Source: Lolium rigidum
Lineage: Eukaryota; Streptophyta; Magnoliopsida; Poales; Poaceae
Direction: 5' to 3'
NCBI RefSeq assembly: GCF_022539505.1
Contig: NC_061509.1
Coordinates: forward strand, 214,606,254-214,670,253
Length of the DNA: 64,000 nt
Position numbers and translations under genes: made by a program. Within the stretch, counting starts at the first letter, position 1; the number at the start of each line of letters is the position of its first letter. The notes below the pieces were generated by a model. The model searched no databases. It saw only the letters and a list, made by a program, of their open reading frames with translations, and was not told where the DNA came from. Below are positions 34,300 through 46,131 of the stretch, in pieces.

Positions 34300-34789
34300 A
34301 AACCTGTAGGGCAGAAACCCCACACCAATTGTTTTTACCATAAAAGTAGGAGAGGCTCCTACTGTGGTACTATATTAGTAACACAATATTTACATCATCT
34401 CGGGTGCATACACCCATCTTACATAGGATAAAAAATCAGAGCCTATTTATAAGAGAGGAGATTGTGTTTTGCAGGTTTTGGTTAACCTTGAACCTTAGAA
34501 GATTAAGATCAGCTATCACTCTTGCCTTCCAGGAGACGCTTGAGGGAGTTATACCTTTAAAAGTTAGGTTATTACTTTCTTTCCAAATCCCCCAAGCAGC
34601 TACAGTGAATACTTAAAAGAAAAGACTTCCCCGGAAATTTTCTTTATCTTGACTAACCATGTAAAATCTTCCAGAACCCTCATTCCAAATGATTTTTAAT
34701 CTAGACCAACACAAGGTACTTAAAGGGCAACAGAAATAAATGCTCCAAAGTTTCCTCATTACCCGAAGAACAAAGAGGGCATGAGTGAT
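34300..34789 (-). pseudogene. 3' part of a LINE, zf-RVT region (split copy, distal half)
   Basis: The minus strand reads CPLCSSGNEETLEHLFLLPF close to 34789, the zinc-binding zf-RVT region found at the C-terminus of plant LINE ORF2. The companion upstream part resumes at 35349 after the inserted LTR. The copy is full of stops. Confidence 0.6.
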
Positions 34790-35343
34790 TGATAACCCAC
34801 AAGTATAGGGGATCGCAACAGTCTTCGAGGGAAGTAAAACCCAAATTTATTGATTCGACACAAGGGGAGGTAAAGAATAATCGCAACAGCCTTCGAGGTG
34901 AAGTAAACCCCAAACTTATCGATTCGGCTAACATGCGGGAGGTAAAGAATACTTATAAGCCTTAATAACCGAGTTGTCAATTCAAATCGCACCTCGGAAA
35001 AGCACTAGCAACATGGGGTGATGTGAAAGCAGCNNNNNNNNNNNNNNNNNNNNNNNNNNNNNNNNNNNNNNNNNNNNNNNNNNNNNNNNNNNNNNNNNNN
35101 NNNNNNNNNNNNNNNNNNNNNNNNNNNNNNNNNCTTCGTTTCGTCGAATTCCGAGAATATTGCCCGAACAGCCTTTCTGGAACCAAAAACAACAGAAAAC
35201 AGCAACTAGCCCTTCGGCATCTCGTTAATAGGTTAGTTCCGGAAAATGCATAAAAACATTATAAAGTGCAAGCAAAACATGCAAGTATTGTCATAAAACA
35301 AGCATGGAACATCAGAAATTATAGGTACGTTGGAGACGTATCA
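34790..35343 (-). mobile_element. LTR (solo, or element hidden by the gap) with GTGAT target duplication
   Basis: On the minus strand it starts TGATACGTCTCCAACGTACC (35343 down) and ends CTTGTGGGTTATCA (34790). GTGAT occurs on both sides (34785-34789 and 35344-35348). The ends resemble Fatima-type Gypsy LTRs. The 100-N gap lies inside, so either a solo LTR or a complete element cut short in assembly is possible. Confidence 0.85.
35034..35133. other. Assembly gap (100 N) inside the LTR
   Basis: Exactly 100 N, with LTR sequence on both sides in the same orientation. Confidence 0.99.
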
Positions 35344-35348
35344 GTGAT

Positions 35349-35440
35349 CGTTTCCAATATTAAAATATCTTCTTTTTAGCATATTCCTAGTATTCAGCCG
35401 ATCCATAAGTAGCATCCATGCAAAGAGACACCAATTTATT
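35349..35440 (-). pseudogene. LINE zf-RVT region (split copy, proximal half)
   Basis: The minus strand gives a reading with MDRLNT-like, MLKRRYFNIGND and then, across the LTR, HSCPLCSSG. Removing the LTR and one GTGAT rejoins the frame, which confirms the LTR landed in an older LINE. Confidence 0.6.
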
Positions 35441-37640
35441 TAACCCCCCAAGTTACATATTTACAACATGTACAAGTGAGGAAAAAAAGAATAGAGTTAC
35501 TATAGTGTGTCAATCCATTATGTCAACTCTTTGGAATGTTTGTCCTTATCCGGCATATCAATTAACACATTGATCTAAAACATAGAGAAAACCAAGCAAT
35601 AGACACATAATATTGAAAAATTGTCTAAAGCGTATTATAACAATTGACATGAAAAATCTTCTAAAGCATAGCATAAAATTAGCACATAATATGTGATGTA
35701 AATCAGCTAGGACATGGCAATTAATACGTCAAGCTACACAATATACTGGCAACACATCATAAAGACGGGGAATGGGTTTGTCCTTGCATACCGTAAAACA
35801 CAACGAGAATGCTGGGACAAAGGGTGACAGATCGAGAGGCGGTGGTGGGACGGATAACCCATCTAGCCTGTCATGTCGTTGTGTGTGAGGAGGGGCTCAA
35901 ATATTGTAGCACATATGTAGAGCCAACTCAAGGACTACGACACATAGCCACCATGGTGCCTCCACTAACTACAACAGTTTGTAAAAAATAAGATTAATTT
36001 TACTTTTAAACCTATTTAAAATTAGCGGCAATGTTCACCTATTTAATTTTTTCCTATGTTTCACCATGAAGTTGAGAATCCCCAACCCCCAATCAAAAAA
36101 TCAACATGAATCCTACAAAACCTAACAATGTTCCACATGCAACAAAATAAAATAAAAATCGACGTGTGGTCACAATTACCAAGAAGCACTAAAATGTCAT
36201 AAACCACCGAGCAAGAAATTTTAAAGATGGTCATCACATATATCCAACACAAACACAATTCGCAACACGCCAGAAGAATAAATTGATTTTGTGAGACCAA
36301 TTCCTTGTATGTGGAATCTTTTCGGCGACTATTTTTGTCTGAAACCAGTGGTTGTGGTTGTATTTGGAATCAGGGAAATCTAGATAATACGGATCCGATC
36401 AGCAAGATGGGCATTCTGGAAAGGAAAGTACTATACTCACACCCTGTCAGCAGAGAAATATTAAGAAACACATGGCCGCGGGCATCAAAAGATACGTTCA
36501 GTTCACTTGCATGCATGTGAGGTTAAATGGCGATATTCTGGGTCTTGACTCCAAGTCTCGATCGATGGAACCATGTTTATTCTGGAGTCAAACTGGCCAA
36601 AATCATATGTAAAATCCTACATGAAGACTACACTTTTGTATCTACCTAGAAGACTGAAATGAAACGAGAGAAAAGGAATTAACCAAATTTTAATCATGGT
36701 CCGACCAAGGTGAGTGTAGCCGGGTACCGTATGAGTATATGTCTATAGGCATTTTTTTTAAGAAACACAGTAGACAAACAAAAGCATGCTACTTGTGGGC
36801 ATTGATATTCAAGCAGTTAAAATACTTACAAAATCTATATATTCCTCCCCGTATATACTATCTAGACAAGTACTAGTCATGCCTGGACCATGTTCATAAT
36901 TATTTATTGTTGTTTTTCTTCTTATGGAGCAAAGAGTTAGAAGTGCCAAGATCAGGCAATTAGAAATCATGGAACGATGATGATCGACAAGCGAAGGACA
37001 CATCTTCAAGAAAGATCCCAGTGAGTACAGATCTCTATATTACTTTATCGTGTCCCTTGTTTTAAATTTGTAAGTTGCGTCCTCCCGATGATTTTAAATT
37101 CTTTTTCTTCCAGTGGGGCATTCCATTCCAGCTGAGGACACGACTGACGTGAGAAAGACAAAGCCACACACGTTAGCCGGCTGAGGATCCGCGTGTATTA
37201 TCGAACTCGATTATTACAATCATTTTCTTAGCCAGTCGTCGAACTTTGTTTATTGACGTCGGGCACGTCCTTTGCGCTGAAGACGCCTTCAAACATGGCC
37301 TCCCGGATATTTTATGGGCACAAACTGATCCGTGTGCGAGGTACTGGAAATGAAGCTTAGATGACGTAGAACACCAATCCAGCATTTCTCACGCGTGATA
37401 ACGGAAGATAGTAATTTAATTGCAAAAATACAACTACTGAGAAAAAAAAAACCTCCGACAGTAATAGTATAGGCCTCCATGTTAGCCAGTAAATTTCACT
37501 CCGCAAGGGAATTGCCCTAGATGTAGACTGTAGTAATACGTTGGGTAGTTTAATTATTGAAAAACGAAGTGTCTAGACTGCATAAAATTCTCACTAAACC
37601 TAGCTAGGTTTATTATACAGTAAACCTGGATGTCGCCTAT
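35441..37640. other. AT-rich intergenic DNA
   Basis: No gene, RNA gene or clear transposon end is seen across about 2.2 kb. Confidence 0.4.
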
Positions 37641-37796
37641 CACTACCGGAGATTTGCCCTTGTGCAAAAAACTCGGCAAAGGATGCCCGGAACTTGACAA
37701 AGCCTCTGTCAAGTTTCTGCACACACAAACAACACACGGCGACGATTCACTCGGCAATTAGATATCTTTGTGTGTTTTCCTCTCAGAGTATGACAA
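37641..37796 (+). mobile_element. CACTA transposon terminus (truncated)
   Basis: CACTACCGGAGATTTGCCC (37641) is a CACTA-type end, followed by the subterminal repeat ACTCGGCAAAGGATGCC and another CTCGGCAA further in, as in Caspar-like elements of Triticeae. The other terminus (a CCGGTAGTG) was not found. The element is cut off by the LINE that starts at about 37797. Confidence 0.7.
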
Positions 37797-38060
37797 TTTT
37801 TTTTTCCAAACGATCCAAAAGGATCGAATTTTCATTATCATCAGATAACGAAAATACACCAGGTTCTGGCACTCACAGGGGAGGATCGCCGCCTAATGCT
37901 AGCGTTCAGGCGAAAGACTAGAACAAGTTTAAAAGTATTACAGAACATAACACCCCTGCCTAAAGCACAAGGGATAACAGCCAGGGCAAACAAAAAACAG
38001 CTAGCTAACATAAAGCTAGACAACAACTTCAAAAGCATCAAGACCACCAGGAGGATCTTC

Positions 38061-41000
38061 TTAGTGATTTCCATCAAGATTTCTGTCATCAGGGCTCCTA
38101 TTCTCCAGACGAAGGCGATTTCCATTATCAGCGTTTCCAGAAAATGCTCCATCTGTGCCAACAGACGCAGCAAGCCTTAGCAAGCCGTCAGCACCAGCAC
38201 GGAGCTCCAGAGCATCTTGTTCACCATGGAGACCTGACCAATATTTCATAAAGACAACAGCATAATTGATTAGTTCAGCAGGTGAACTAATGAGCTTATT
38301 CTCAAAACAGGCTCTGTTTCTAAGTTTCCAAATGGATCAGCATATAGCTGCAAGTCCAGCAATTTGAGTGTTGCGGCTAGCAGGGACAAATTGGGGAAAC
38401 CACCAAAAAAATTGGGAGAAACTCCCGGGGCGCGTGGGAGATTTAATGGCAGTAGCAACAGTGCTCCAGACAAACTTGGCAGCAGAGCAACCAAAGAATA
38501 AATGATTGATTGTTTCCTGTGCATTACAAAACTGGCAAGTTGGATTACCAGACCATTTTCTTTTGAGGAGATTATCTTTTGTAGCAATGGCATTATGCCA
38601 AATTAGCCAAAGCCAGATTTTGATTTTAAGTGGTATCTTGCTTTTCCAGAGATGCTTAAAAGATCTATCCAACCCATTCCTGCACAAATGCTTATACACA
38701 GATTTCACAGTAAATTCTCCATTTTTGGACCACTTCCAGCAGGGAGAATCTTTTTCCTGTGACAAGTTAATCTGACTCATCAAACGAATCAGACCAGCCT
38801 CCTGGATGATCAAGTCAGGTGTCAGCCACCTTCTGTAGGTGAATCTCCAACCCATATCAGCTGCTTCAGCAACAGTAACATTTTGATTGTTGCAAACATC
38901 AAACAGAACTGGGAACATATCCTTGAGAGGACTAATGCTACACCAAGAGTCACCCCAGAAGCTAGTCAGTTTGCCATTCCCAACTCTCATTCTTCTGCCA
39001 CAGAGATAAATGCTCCTGACTTGCAACATATCAGACCAGAGAGGGGAGTCTCCAGGTCTATGTTTAGCATAATACACACCTTTGCCTCTCAGATACTTTG
39101 CTCTCATGAAATCCTGCCAAGGACCAATACTATGTTCCAGTTTCCACCACCATTTACACATCAGGCTGATGTTGAGTTTGAACAAATCCTTGACTCCCAA
39201 GCCACCTTTCTGTTTAGGTCTGCAAATCCACTTCCATTTAACAAAATGATACTTTCTTTTATCAGCACTACCAGCCCCAAAAAAGGATCTAATTGGCTTG
39301 TCCATTTTCTCTAGATTTGTTTTATGCAAAATTCTCAGAGACATCTGGTATACAGCAGTACTGGACAGACATGCATCAATCTTGACTAGCCTCCCACCAA
39401 TAGACATAGAGTTGCCAATCCAACCACTCATCTTTTTCTTGGTTTTTTCTCCCAGAAATTTCATCTCAGAAACAGAGGTTCTTCTGGCACAAACAGGAGT
39501 TCCTAAGTACTTAATGGGCCAAGTGCCCTTCTGGCAATTGAACAGCTCTGAATAAAAATTCTGCTTGTCACCATCTTCCAGAATCATCAACACTTCACTC
39601 TTTTCAAAGTTGATTTTCAGACCAGACATAGCCTAAAAAATATACAGTAGCAATTTCAAATTCACAGCTTGATGAGCAACATCCTGAATCAGCAGAATGG
39701 TATCATCAGCATACTGAAGGATTGCAATACCATTGGTCACAAGATTATCTGCCAGTCCTGTGATCAAACCATTGGATTGAGCTAGCTGAACCATTTTTCC
39801 TAAGTTGTTGGCTGCCATATTAAACAGGAATGGGGCAAAGGGATCTCCTTGCCTGACTCCTTTATGACTGGTAAAATATGGGCCCACTGTATCATTAACT
39901 TTGACACTGAGGGTCCCACCAGCAACTACTTTTTTAATCCAAGTCAACCAGTTGCTACTGAAACCTTTTTGTTTACAACAGTCAAACAGGAATCTCCAAT
40001 TTACCTTATCATAAGCTTTCTCAAAATCAATTTTCAGCACCACACCTTGATTTTTTCTATATTTCTCTTCTCTCAACACTTCCTGAAGCAACATCACTCC
40101 ATCTGTGATAAATCTCCCTTTGATGAAGGCTGTTTGGCATGGCAGGAGAAGCTTGTTCATAACAGGATTTGCTCTAACAGTCAAGGTTTTTGTTACAATC
40201 TTGAAAAAGACTTGCAACAGACAAATGGGCCTAAATTTCTGAATTACATCAGCATCATCAGACTTAGGGATTAAAATAACAACTCCATAATTGATTCTGT
40301 GAAGATCAATCTTGTGGTCAAACAAATCATTGAAAACTTGCAAAATGTCAAACTTAATGATATCCCAGCAAGATTGAAAGAACTCAATGGGGAAACCATC
40401 AGGACCAGGTGCTTTATTTTTCTCCATATGATCAATAGTGTCTTTAATTTCCTCCAAGGAAAAGTGTTTGTCCATAGCAGCACAATCAAGATTGTCCAGT
40501 TTTTCATCAGCTGTCCAGACATCCTCTCTCAATCTGATACCTGTATCAATTACAGGACCAAAAAGCTCTTTATAAAAAGCAGTAGCATGCTCCAGAAGAG
40601 CTGCATCTCCTTGAATAATAGAATCACCTTTTCTCAAAGAGAAAATGGTCCTTTTCCTTTTACAACCATTAGCTGCTCTGTGAAAGAAAGCAGTGTTACT
40701 GTCACCCTGGAGAAGCCAATTTTCTCTTGATCTCTGTCTCCAGAAGGACTCCTCCTTCTCTAAGATTTTCAACAGCTCTTGCTGTAGGTGAATCTTTCTA
40801 TCCCTCTGGGATAGGGATAGAGGCCCCAACTCCTCCATCCCTTCCAACTCCTTCAATTCATTAGAAATGTCTTTTTTCTTTTTAATATCAGCACCTCTCA
40901 AGTTGGCACCCCAACCTTTCAGGGATTTTTTTTGACATTTTTAAGCTTTCTCAACAACCTGTCCAAACTGTCCTTGGCAAACACTTGCTGATTCCAACAC

Positions 41001-41780
41001 AGCTTCACCCTATCAAGGAAACTGTCTTCTGCAAGCCACCTCTTCTCAAATCTGAATTCTTTTTTCCTATATCTGATATCAAGAGTATCAAGAATTAAAG
41101 GATTATGATCAGACATATCTCTGACCAATTTATGGACAGTAACAAGGGGGAAAAGCATTTCCCAGGATCTGCTCATCAAAAATCTGTCCAACTTTTCTAA
41201 GGTGGGATCAGAGTGATTGTTGGACCAAGTATATTGGCCACCAGACATATGAATCTCTCTCAAAGCACAAGTGTTGATAATAGAATTAAAGATATCAGTC
41301 CATTTACTATGGCTCATAGCTTTATTTTTTTCATTGGAAAATCTCAAGCAAATTGAAATCTCCTCCTACCAAAATTGGTAGGGACCGATTCATCGCAAAT
41401 ATTACCAAGCTCCACCAAAAACTCTTCCTTATCATTGGTTTGAGCAGCACCATAAACAATGATGAAGCACCACTTCTCATTAAGCTTCAAATCAAGCAAG
41501 GTCACCTTGATGTGAAATCGCCTACGTAAGTGTCACAAATGGTAAACCTGGATAGCCTAAAACCACCCAGGATACCCCCACTTCTACCCACCGAGCTGAT
41601 CCATTTCCAGTCAAACTCTCCTCTAGGGTCAAATCTCCTGAGAAAAGCAGGAGAGAAATCCTTCTTGATAGTTTCCTGCAAGCCTATGAAATCTAGCTGT
41701 TGCTCTCTTATTAAATCTGCCAAGAAAGTACTCATCCCTTTCTTGCCAACCCCTCTGCAGTTCATCGAAGCACCAATCAT
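38061..41780 (-). pseudogene. LINE ORF2: endonuclease, reverse transcriptase, zf-RVT
   Basis: In active elements this protein nicks the target and copies the element's RNA at the nick. Endonuclease pieces: NCRGVGKKG and DFIGLQET near the start, GDFN at about 41350, and SDHNPL near 41100. Reverse transcriptase: KAYDKVNW, GVRQGDPFAPFLFN and the catalytic YADD near 39705. C-terminal zf-RVT: CQFCNAQETINHLFFGC near 38500, then WSIWKLRNRACFE and a stop at 38061-38063. Breaks: frameshifts near 41520, 41350 and 40920 (an A run on the coding strand), a TAG between RT and the SGLKINFEKSE block, and a TGA at the ICWSIW block. The start ATG (41778-41780) overlaps the ORF1 stop. Overall length, about 1240 codons, fits an L1-type ORF2. 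Confidence 0.9.
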
Positions 41781-44398
41781 AGATATTTTGGATTCTTCCT
41801 TCTTATCCTGGTTCCAGCTACAATGCCACTCAAAGGGTGATCATTGTAAGCCTTCACCTGGGCAGCACATGATTTTGATTGTGCCCCCAAGGTAGTATCA
41901 CCTGATTTTGAATGTGATCCACCTCTCCCAATTTTACAAGCTGATTTTCTGGCTCTTCTTTTCTTTCTAGACAAAACAGGAGTAAAATCTTCCTCTCCCT
42001 CATCACTATTGATTTCACTCAGATCATTGCCAAAACCCAACAGCAAAATTTGATTTGAATCTTCAGCATTGTTATTAACAGAAGAAGCATGCATAGAGGT
42101 AATATTATGTCTAGCAATTTCTAAATCTTTCAGATAGCTAACTTTCTCAAGATTAAAAGAGTCAGAATTAACTCCCATTTCCAGGGCCTTATTTAAAATT
42201 TCCTCATCAGCTAACAAGGAAAAGGAGTTGTGAGTGTTTAAATTTGTACCTGGAATGTTTCTGACTTCAGTGTTCTCCATGGCCCTGACATCAATCCTTG
42301 AATTGTGAGCACCAGTAGCTTCAATCCTGGCACTCATTCTAGGAACTTGTTGCTGTTGCCTTCCACCAGAAGTATGAGAGATATCACCACCTGAAGATTC
42401 ATCAATGGGAGGGTTATCAACCTGAGAAAGAGGGTCCTCCTAAGTATCAGGATCAGCTTGAGGGCCATCAACTGGGATAACAACAGCAGTTCTTTCATCT
42501 CGAAGGGAGGGAGCAGCCAAGGCAAGAACTCCTTGTCCCTTCGTCAGGAAAGGACCATCAGAATCCTGTGAATTATCACTGCTGCCATAATCAATCATTT
42601 CATCAGAAGGCTCATTGTCTTCATCTTTATTTTCAACAATGGGGTCAAGAAGCCCTTTGTATTCCTTCTGAATGGTGAAAGCTTTATCACTGTTGGACCT
42701 TGCAAGAGAATTGAGAAACTGTTTGTAAGAATCAGCAGCCTTTCTGGAGGGAGAGCTTGCTCCAGAGTGAGAAGGAAGAGAGGCAAGTGCTTCAACAACT
42801 TCCGTATGCACTTTAGGAAGAGAGGTAGGAACAACAGAATCACAGGGTGACTCCATTTCAAACAATTTTCTTTTGCTAGAATCTTTGTTTCTTGATTGAG
42901 GGGGTGAGTGCAAGGAGGACTGCCTGTGAGAGCCAGTATATGTGCCAGAAACTTTTGGGGGAGAAGATTGGGACCCAGCATCAGAGTCTTGGAGGCCCAC
43001 TCTCTGTCTTTTTGGATATCCATGATCACCTTCATTCCCAGGATTATCAACAGGAATAGCAGACTTGTTGCCATTGTTGGATGTGGGATCAAAAAGCTCT
43101 CTAGAGTATTGGAGCTCATAGAAGCCCTTCTTAATTTCAGCAATCCTAGAATTAGGGACCAGAGCCAAGTCTTGGCTACCAATCTTCACCCTCACATACG
43201 CAAAGTGCCTGAGATAGTTCTTATCAAGGGCAAGAGGCTTACCAACAAGACTTGCAGCATAGAAGACAGTGGATTTGTTCCTAAATCTCATAGGAATGCC
43301 TTTTATCCTGAACCAAGCCTCTTGCATGTTGGAGATAGGCTCAATGTCGCCAGCCCATTTCTCAAGATTGATAATAGCTCCAGGGACAGTCCTCATAAAC
43401 AATTTACCAAAGTGAGCAAGTTCTTCAATAGTCTTGGCTGAAGGGAATCTGGTTCTGAACTCAGTTGCAGAAACTTCTTTAGCAAAGAATCTCCAATTGA
43501 TCTTCATAGATTCTGCCCAAACATTAAACTCATGCTCAATGTTTCTGCAATTCACTTCTCCTTTCTCAACAGTAATGTGAGCATAATTGAGTTGCTCAAC
43601 AGGGTAGTTGTCTTCATCAGGAACAGGGATTGAGTAAAAACCAGAGCCAAACTCTTCACTGCCGAAGAAAGGGGCCTTGTAATCCCCTGGTTCACACTCT
43701 TGACAAACAGAAATATGGTGGTCACCACCACAGACCAAGCAGGCAGGATTACCATTACCTCTACGAGGAACATCACTTCTTCTATTTGCAAGCGGCAGGG
43801 AGGCCGGAGCTGACGGAGGTATAGAGGACCCCGCCAACTCCGGCAGAGAAACCAGGGACTGCGAACTATCAGCGGCAATAGCAGATCTAGGTACAGGCAC
43901 TGCCGGAGGAACAACCGCAAGCACATCTGCATCTACAGCATTAGACGGTGGCAGAGAGGAGACAATGGGACTTACATCATCAGATCTGGTAGAGGTGGGG
44001 TTGGAAGATGCTCCAGGGGCCATCTCAGAACGATGAGCCCAACGATCGCGTGCACGCTGTTCTCCTTCTTTGCGATTCCTCTCAGTAAGAGCACACTCAC
44101 GCGCCGCTCTCTCCGAGATTCTTGTTGCTTCGCGCTGGCGCTCATCATCAAGACGCCTACGCTCTTCAATCCTTCTGTGTTCCTCGAATCGGAGACGCTC
44201 CTGATCTGCATGTCGCCTTTCTTCATCACGACGGCGAATCTCATCTTCACGGCGCCATTCTTCATCACGACGATGCTCCTCTTCCCATCGTCGTTGCTCA
44301 TCTCTTCTATCAGCGTCAGATCCAGCCCTAGGCCGGTAGCCGAAGTAATTGTTTCTTCTGGTGGGAGATCTGCGGGCACCTCCAAATCACCGATCCAT
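41777..44398 (-). pseudogene. LINE ORF1: RNA-binding protein with coiled coil and zinc knuckle
   Basis: ORF1 proteins coat LINE RNA. The frame is open from ATG 44398 to TGA 41777 except for two nonsense codons: a TGA at 44387-44389 and a TAG at 42440-42442. Read across these it is 873 codons. After MDR, the N-terminal 125 residues are extremely charged, built of runs such as EERRHADQERLRFEEHRRIE, probably a long coiled coil. A zinc-knuckle-like CLVCGGDHHISVC follows, then a DUF4283-like region with WRFFAKEVSATEF and EAWFRIKGIP. The C-terminal third is low-complexity and ends KNPKYL. If translation cannot cross codon 4, the first usable start would be the ATG at 44023. Confidence 0.8.
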
Positions 44399-44416
44399 CC
44401 TGGGGAGGGAAGCGAT

Positions 44417-46131
44417 TGATGTCTACGGGAGCTTCTATTCTTGTAGACAGTGTTGGGCCTCCAAGAGCAGAGGTTTGTAGAACAGCAGCAAGTTTCCCTT
44501 AAGTGGATCACCCAAGGTTTATCGATCTCAGGGAGGAAGAGGTCAAAGATATCCCTCTCATGCAACCCTGCAACCACAAAGCAAGAAGTCTCTTGTGTCC
44601 CCAACACACCTAATAGATGCACTAGTTCGGCAAAGAGATAGTGAAATACAGGTGGTATGAATGAATATGAGCAGTAGCAACGGTGCCAGAAAATAGCTTG
44701 CTGGCGTGTAGTTGATGGTGGTAGTATTGCAGCAGTAGTAACACAGTAAAACAGTAAACAAGCAGCGATAGCGATATTTAGGAACAAGGCCTAGGGATTA
44801 CACTTTCACTAGTGGACACTCTCAACATTGATCACATAACGGAATAGATAAATGCATACTCTACACTCTTGTTGGATGATGAACACATTGCGTAGGATTA
44901 CACGAATCCTCAATGCCGGAGTTAACAAGCTCCACAATTCAATGTTCATATTTAAATAACCTTAGAGTGCATGAAAGATCAATAAGACTAAACCAAGTAC
45001 TAACATAGTATGCACACTCGTCACCTTCACACTATGTAGGAGGAATAGATCACATTAATACCATCATAGCAATAGTTAACTTCATAATCTACAAGAGATC
45101 ATAATCATAGCATACACCAAGTACTAACACGGATGCACACACTCGTCACCATTACACCGTGTAGGAGGAATAAAACTACTTTAATAACATTGCTAGAGTA
45201 GCACATAGATAAATTGTGATACAAAACACATTGCAATCATAAAGAGATATAAATAAGCACTTCACTATGCTCTTCATAACAGTGAATAAGTATTCTGTGA
45301 AATATAGCCTAAGAGACCCACACGGTGCACACATTGTCACCTTTACACACGTGGGACAAGGAGTCTCCGGAGATCACATAAGTAAAACTCACTTGACTAG
45401 CACAATGACATCTAGATTACAAGCATCATCATATGAATCTCAATCATGTAAGGCAGCTCATGAGATTATTGTATTGAAGCACATAGGAGAGAGATGAACC
45501 ACATAGCTACCGGTACAGCCCCGAGCCTCGATGGAGAACTACTCCCTCCTCATGGGAGCAGCAGCGGTGATGAAGATAGCGGTGGAGATGGCAGCGGTGT
45601 CGATGGAGAAGCCTTCCGGGGGCACTTCCCCGTTCCGGCAGGGTGCCGGAACAGAGACTCCTGTCCCCCAGATCTTGGCTTCGCGATGGCGGCGGCTCTG
45701 GAAGGTTTCTGTGGGTTTCGTCCTTCGTCATAGGGTTTTCGCGACGGAGGCTTTAAATAGGCGGAAGGGCAGCCTCGGAGGGGGCCTGGGGCCAGCACAC
45801 CATAGGGCGGCGCGACCCCCCCCCCTCTGGCCGCGCCAGGGTTTGGTGTGGGGCCCCCAGGGCTTCCCTCTGGCGGCTCTCGGGTGTTCTGGATGGTTCC
45901 GGGAAAAATAGGAATCTGGGTCTTGATTTCGTCCGATTCCGAGAATATTTCGTTACTAGGATTCCTGAAACCTAAAACAGCAGAAAACAGGAACTGGCAC
46001 TTCGGCATCTTGTCAATAGGTTAGTTCCGGAAAACGCATAAATATGACATATAATGTGCATAAAACATGTAGATATCATCAATAATGTGGCATGGAACAT
46101 AAGAAATTATCGATACGTCGGAGACGTATCA
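44417..46131 (-). mobile_element. 3' LTR of a minus-strand Athila-type Gypsy element (family II)
   Basis: On the minus strand it runs from TGATACGTCTCCGACGTATC (46131 down) to CCCGTAGACATCA (44417), about 1715 bp. The polypurine tract AAGCTTGGGGATGC lies directly upstream (46132 on), so this is the 3' LTR. A TATA-like TATTTAAAG sits near 45755. It belongs to the same family as the LTR at 61078-62784: both share the unusual tail with TTTTCTGGC.CCGTTGC about 280 bp before the end. Confidence 0.88.

Larger units (their letters stand above)
37797..44416 (-). mobile_element. LINE (L1-type non-LTR retrotransposon), nearly full length, inactive
   Basis: On the minus strand it begins at about 44416, right next to an LTR, with only about 18 bases before the first ATG. 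It ends in a short poly-A near 37797. It has both ORFs of a plant L1 element, joined by an ATGA overlap. Both carry nonsense codons and ORF2 also carries frameshifts, so it cannot move by itself. A target duplication was not found. Confidence 0.88.

Noticed and set aside
43972..44787. 271-codon minus-strand ORF across the LTR and LINE boundary
   Set aside because: It fuses LTR sequence with an alternative frame of LINE ORF1 and crosses an insertion boundary.
45550..46008. 152-codon minus-strand ORF in the family II LTR
   Set aside because: LTR sequence with no conserved domain; the frame is not kept in the LTR at 61078.
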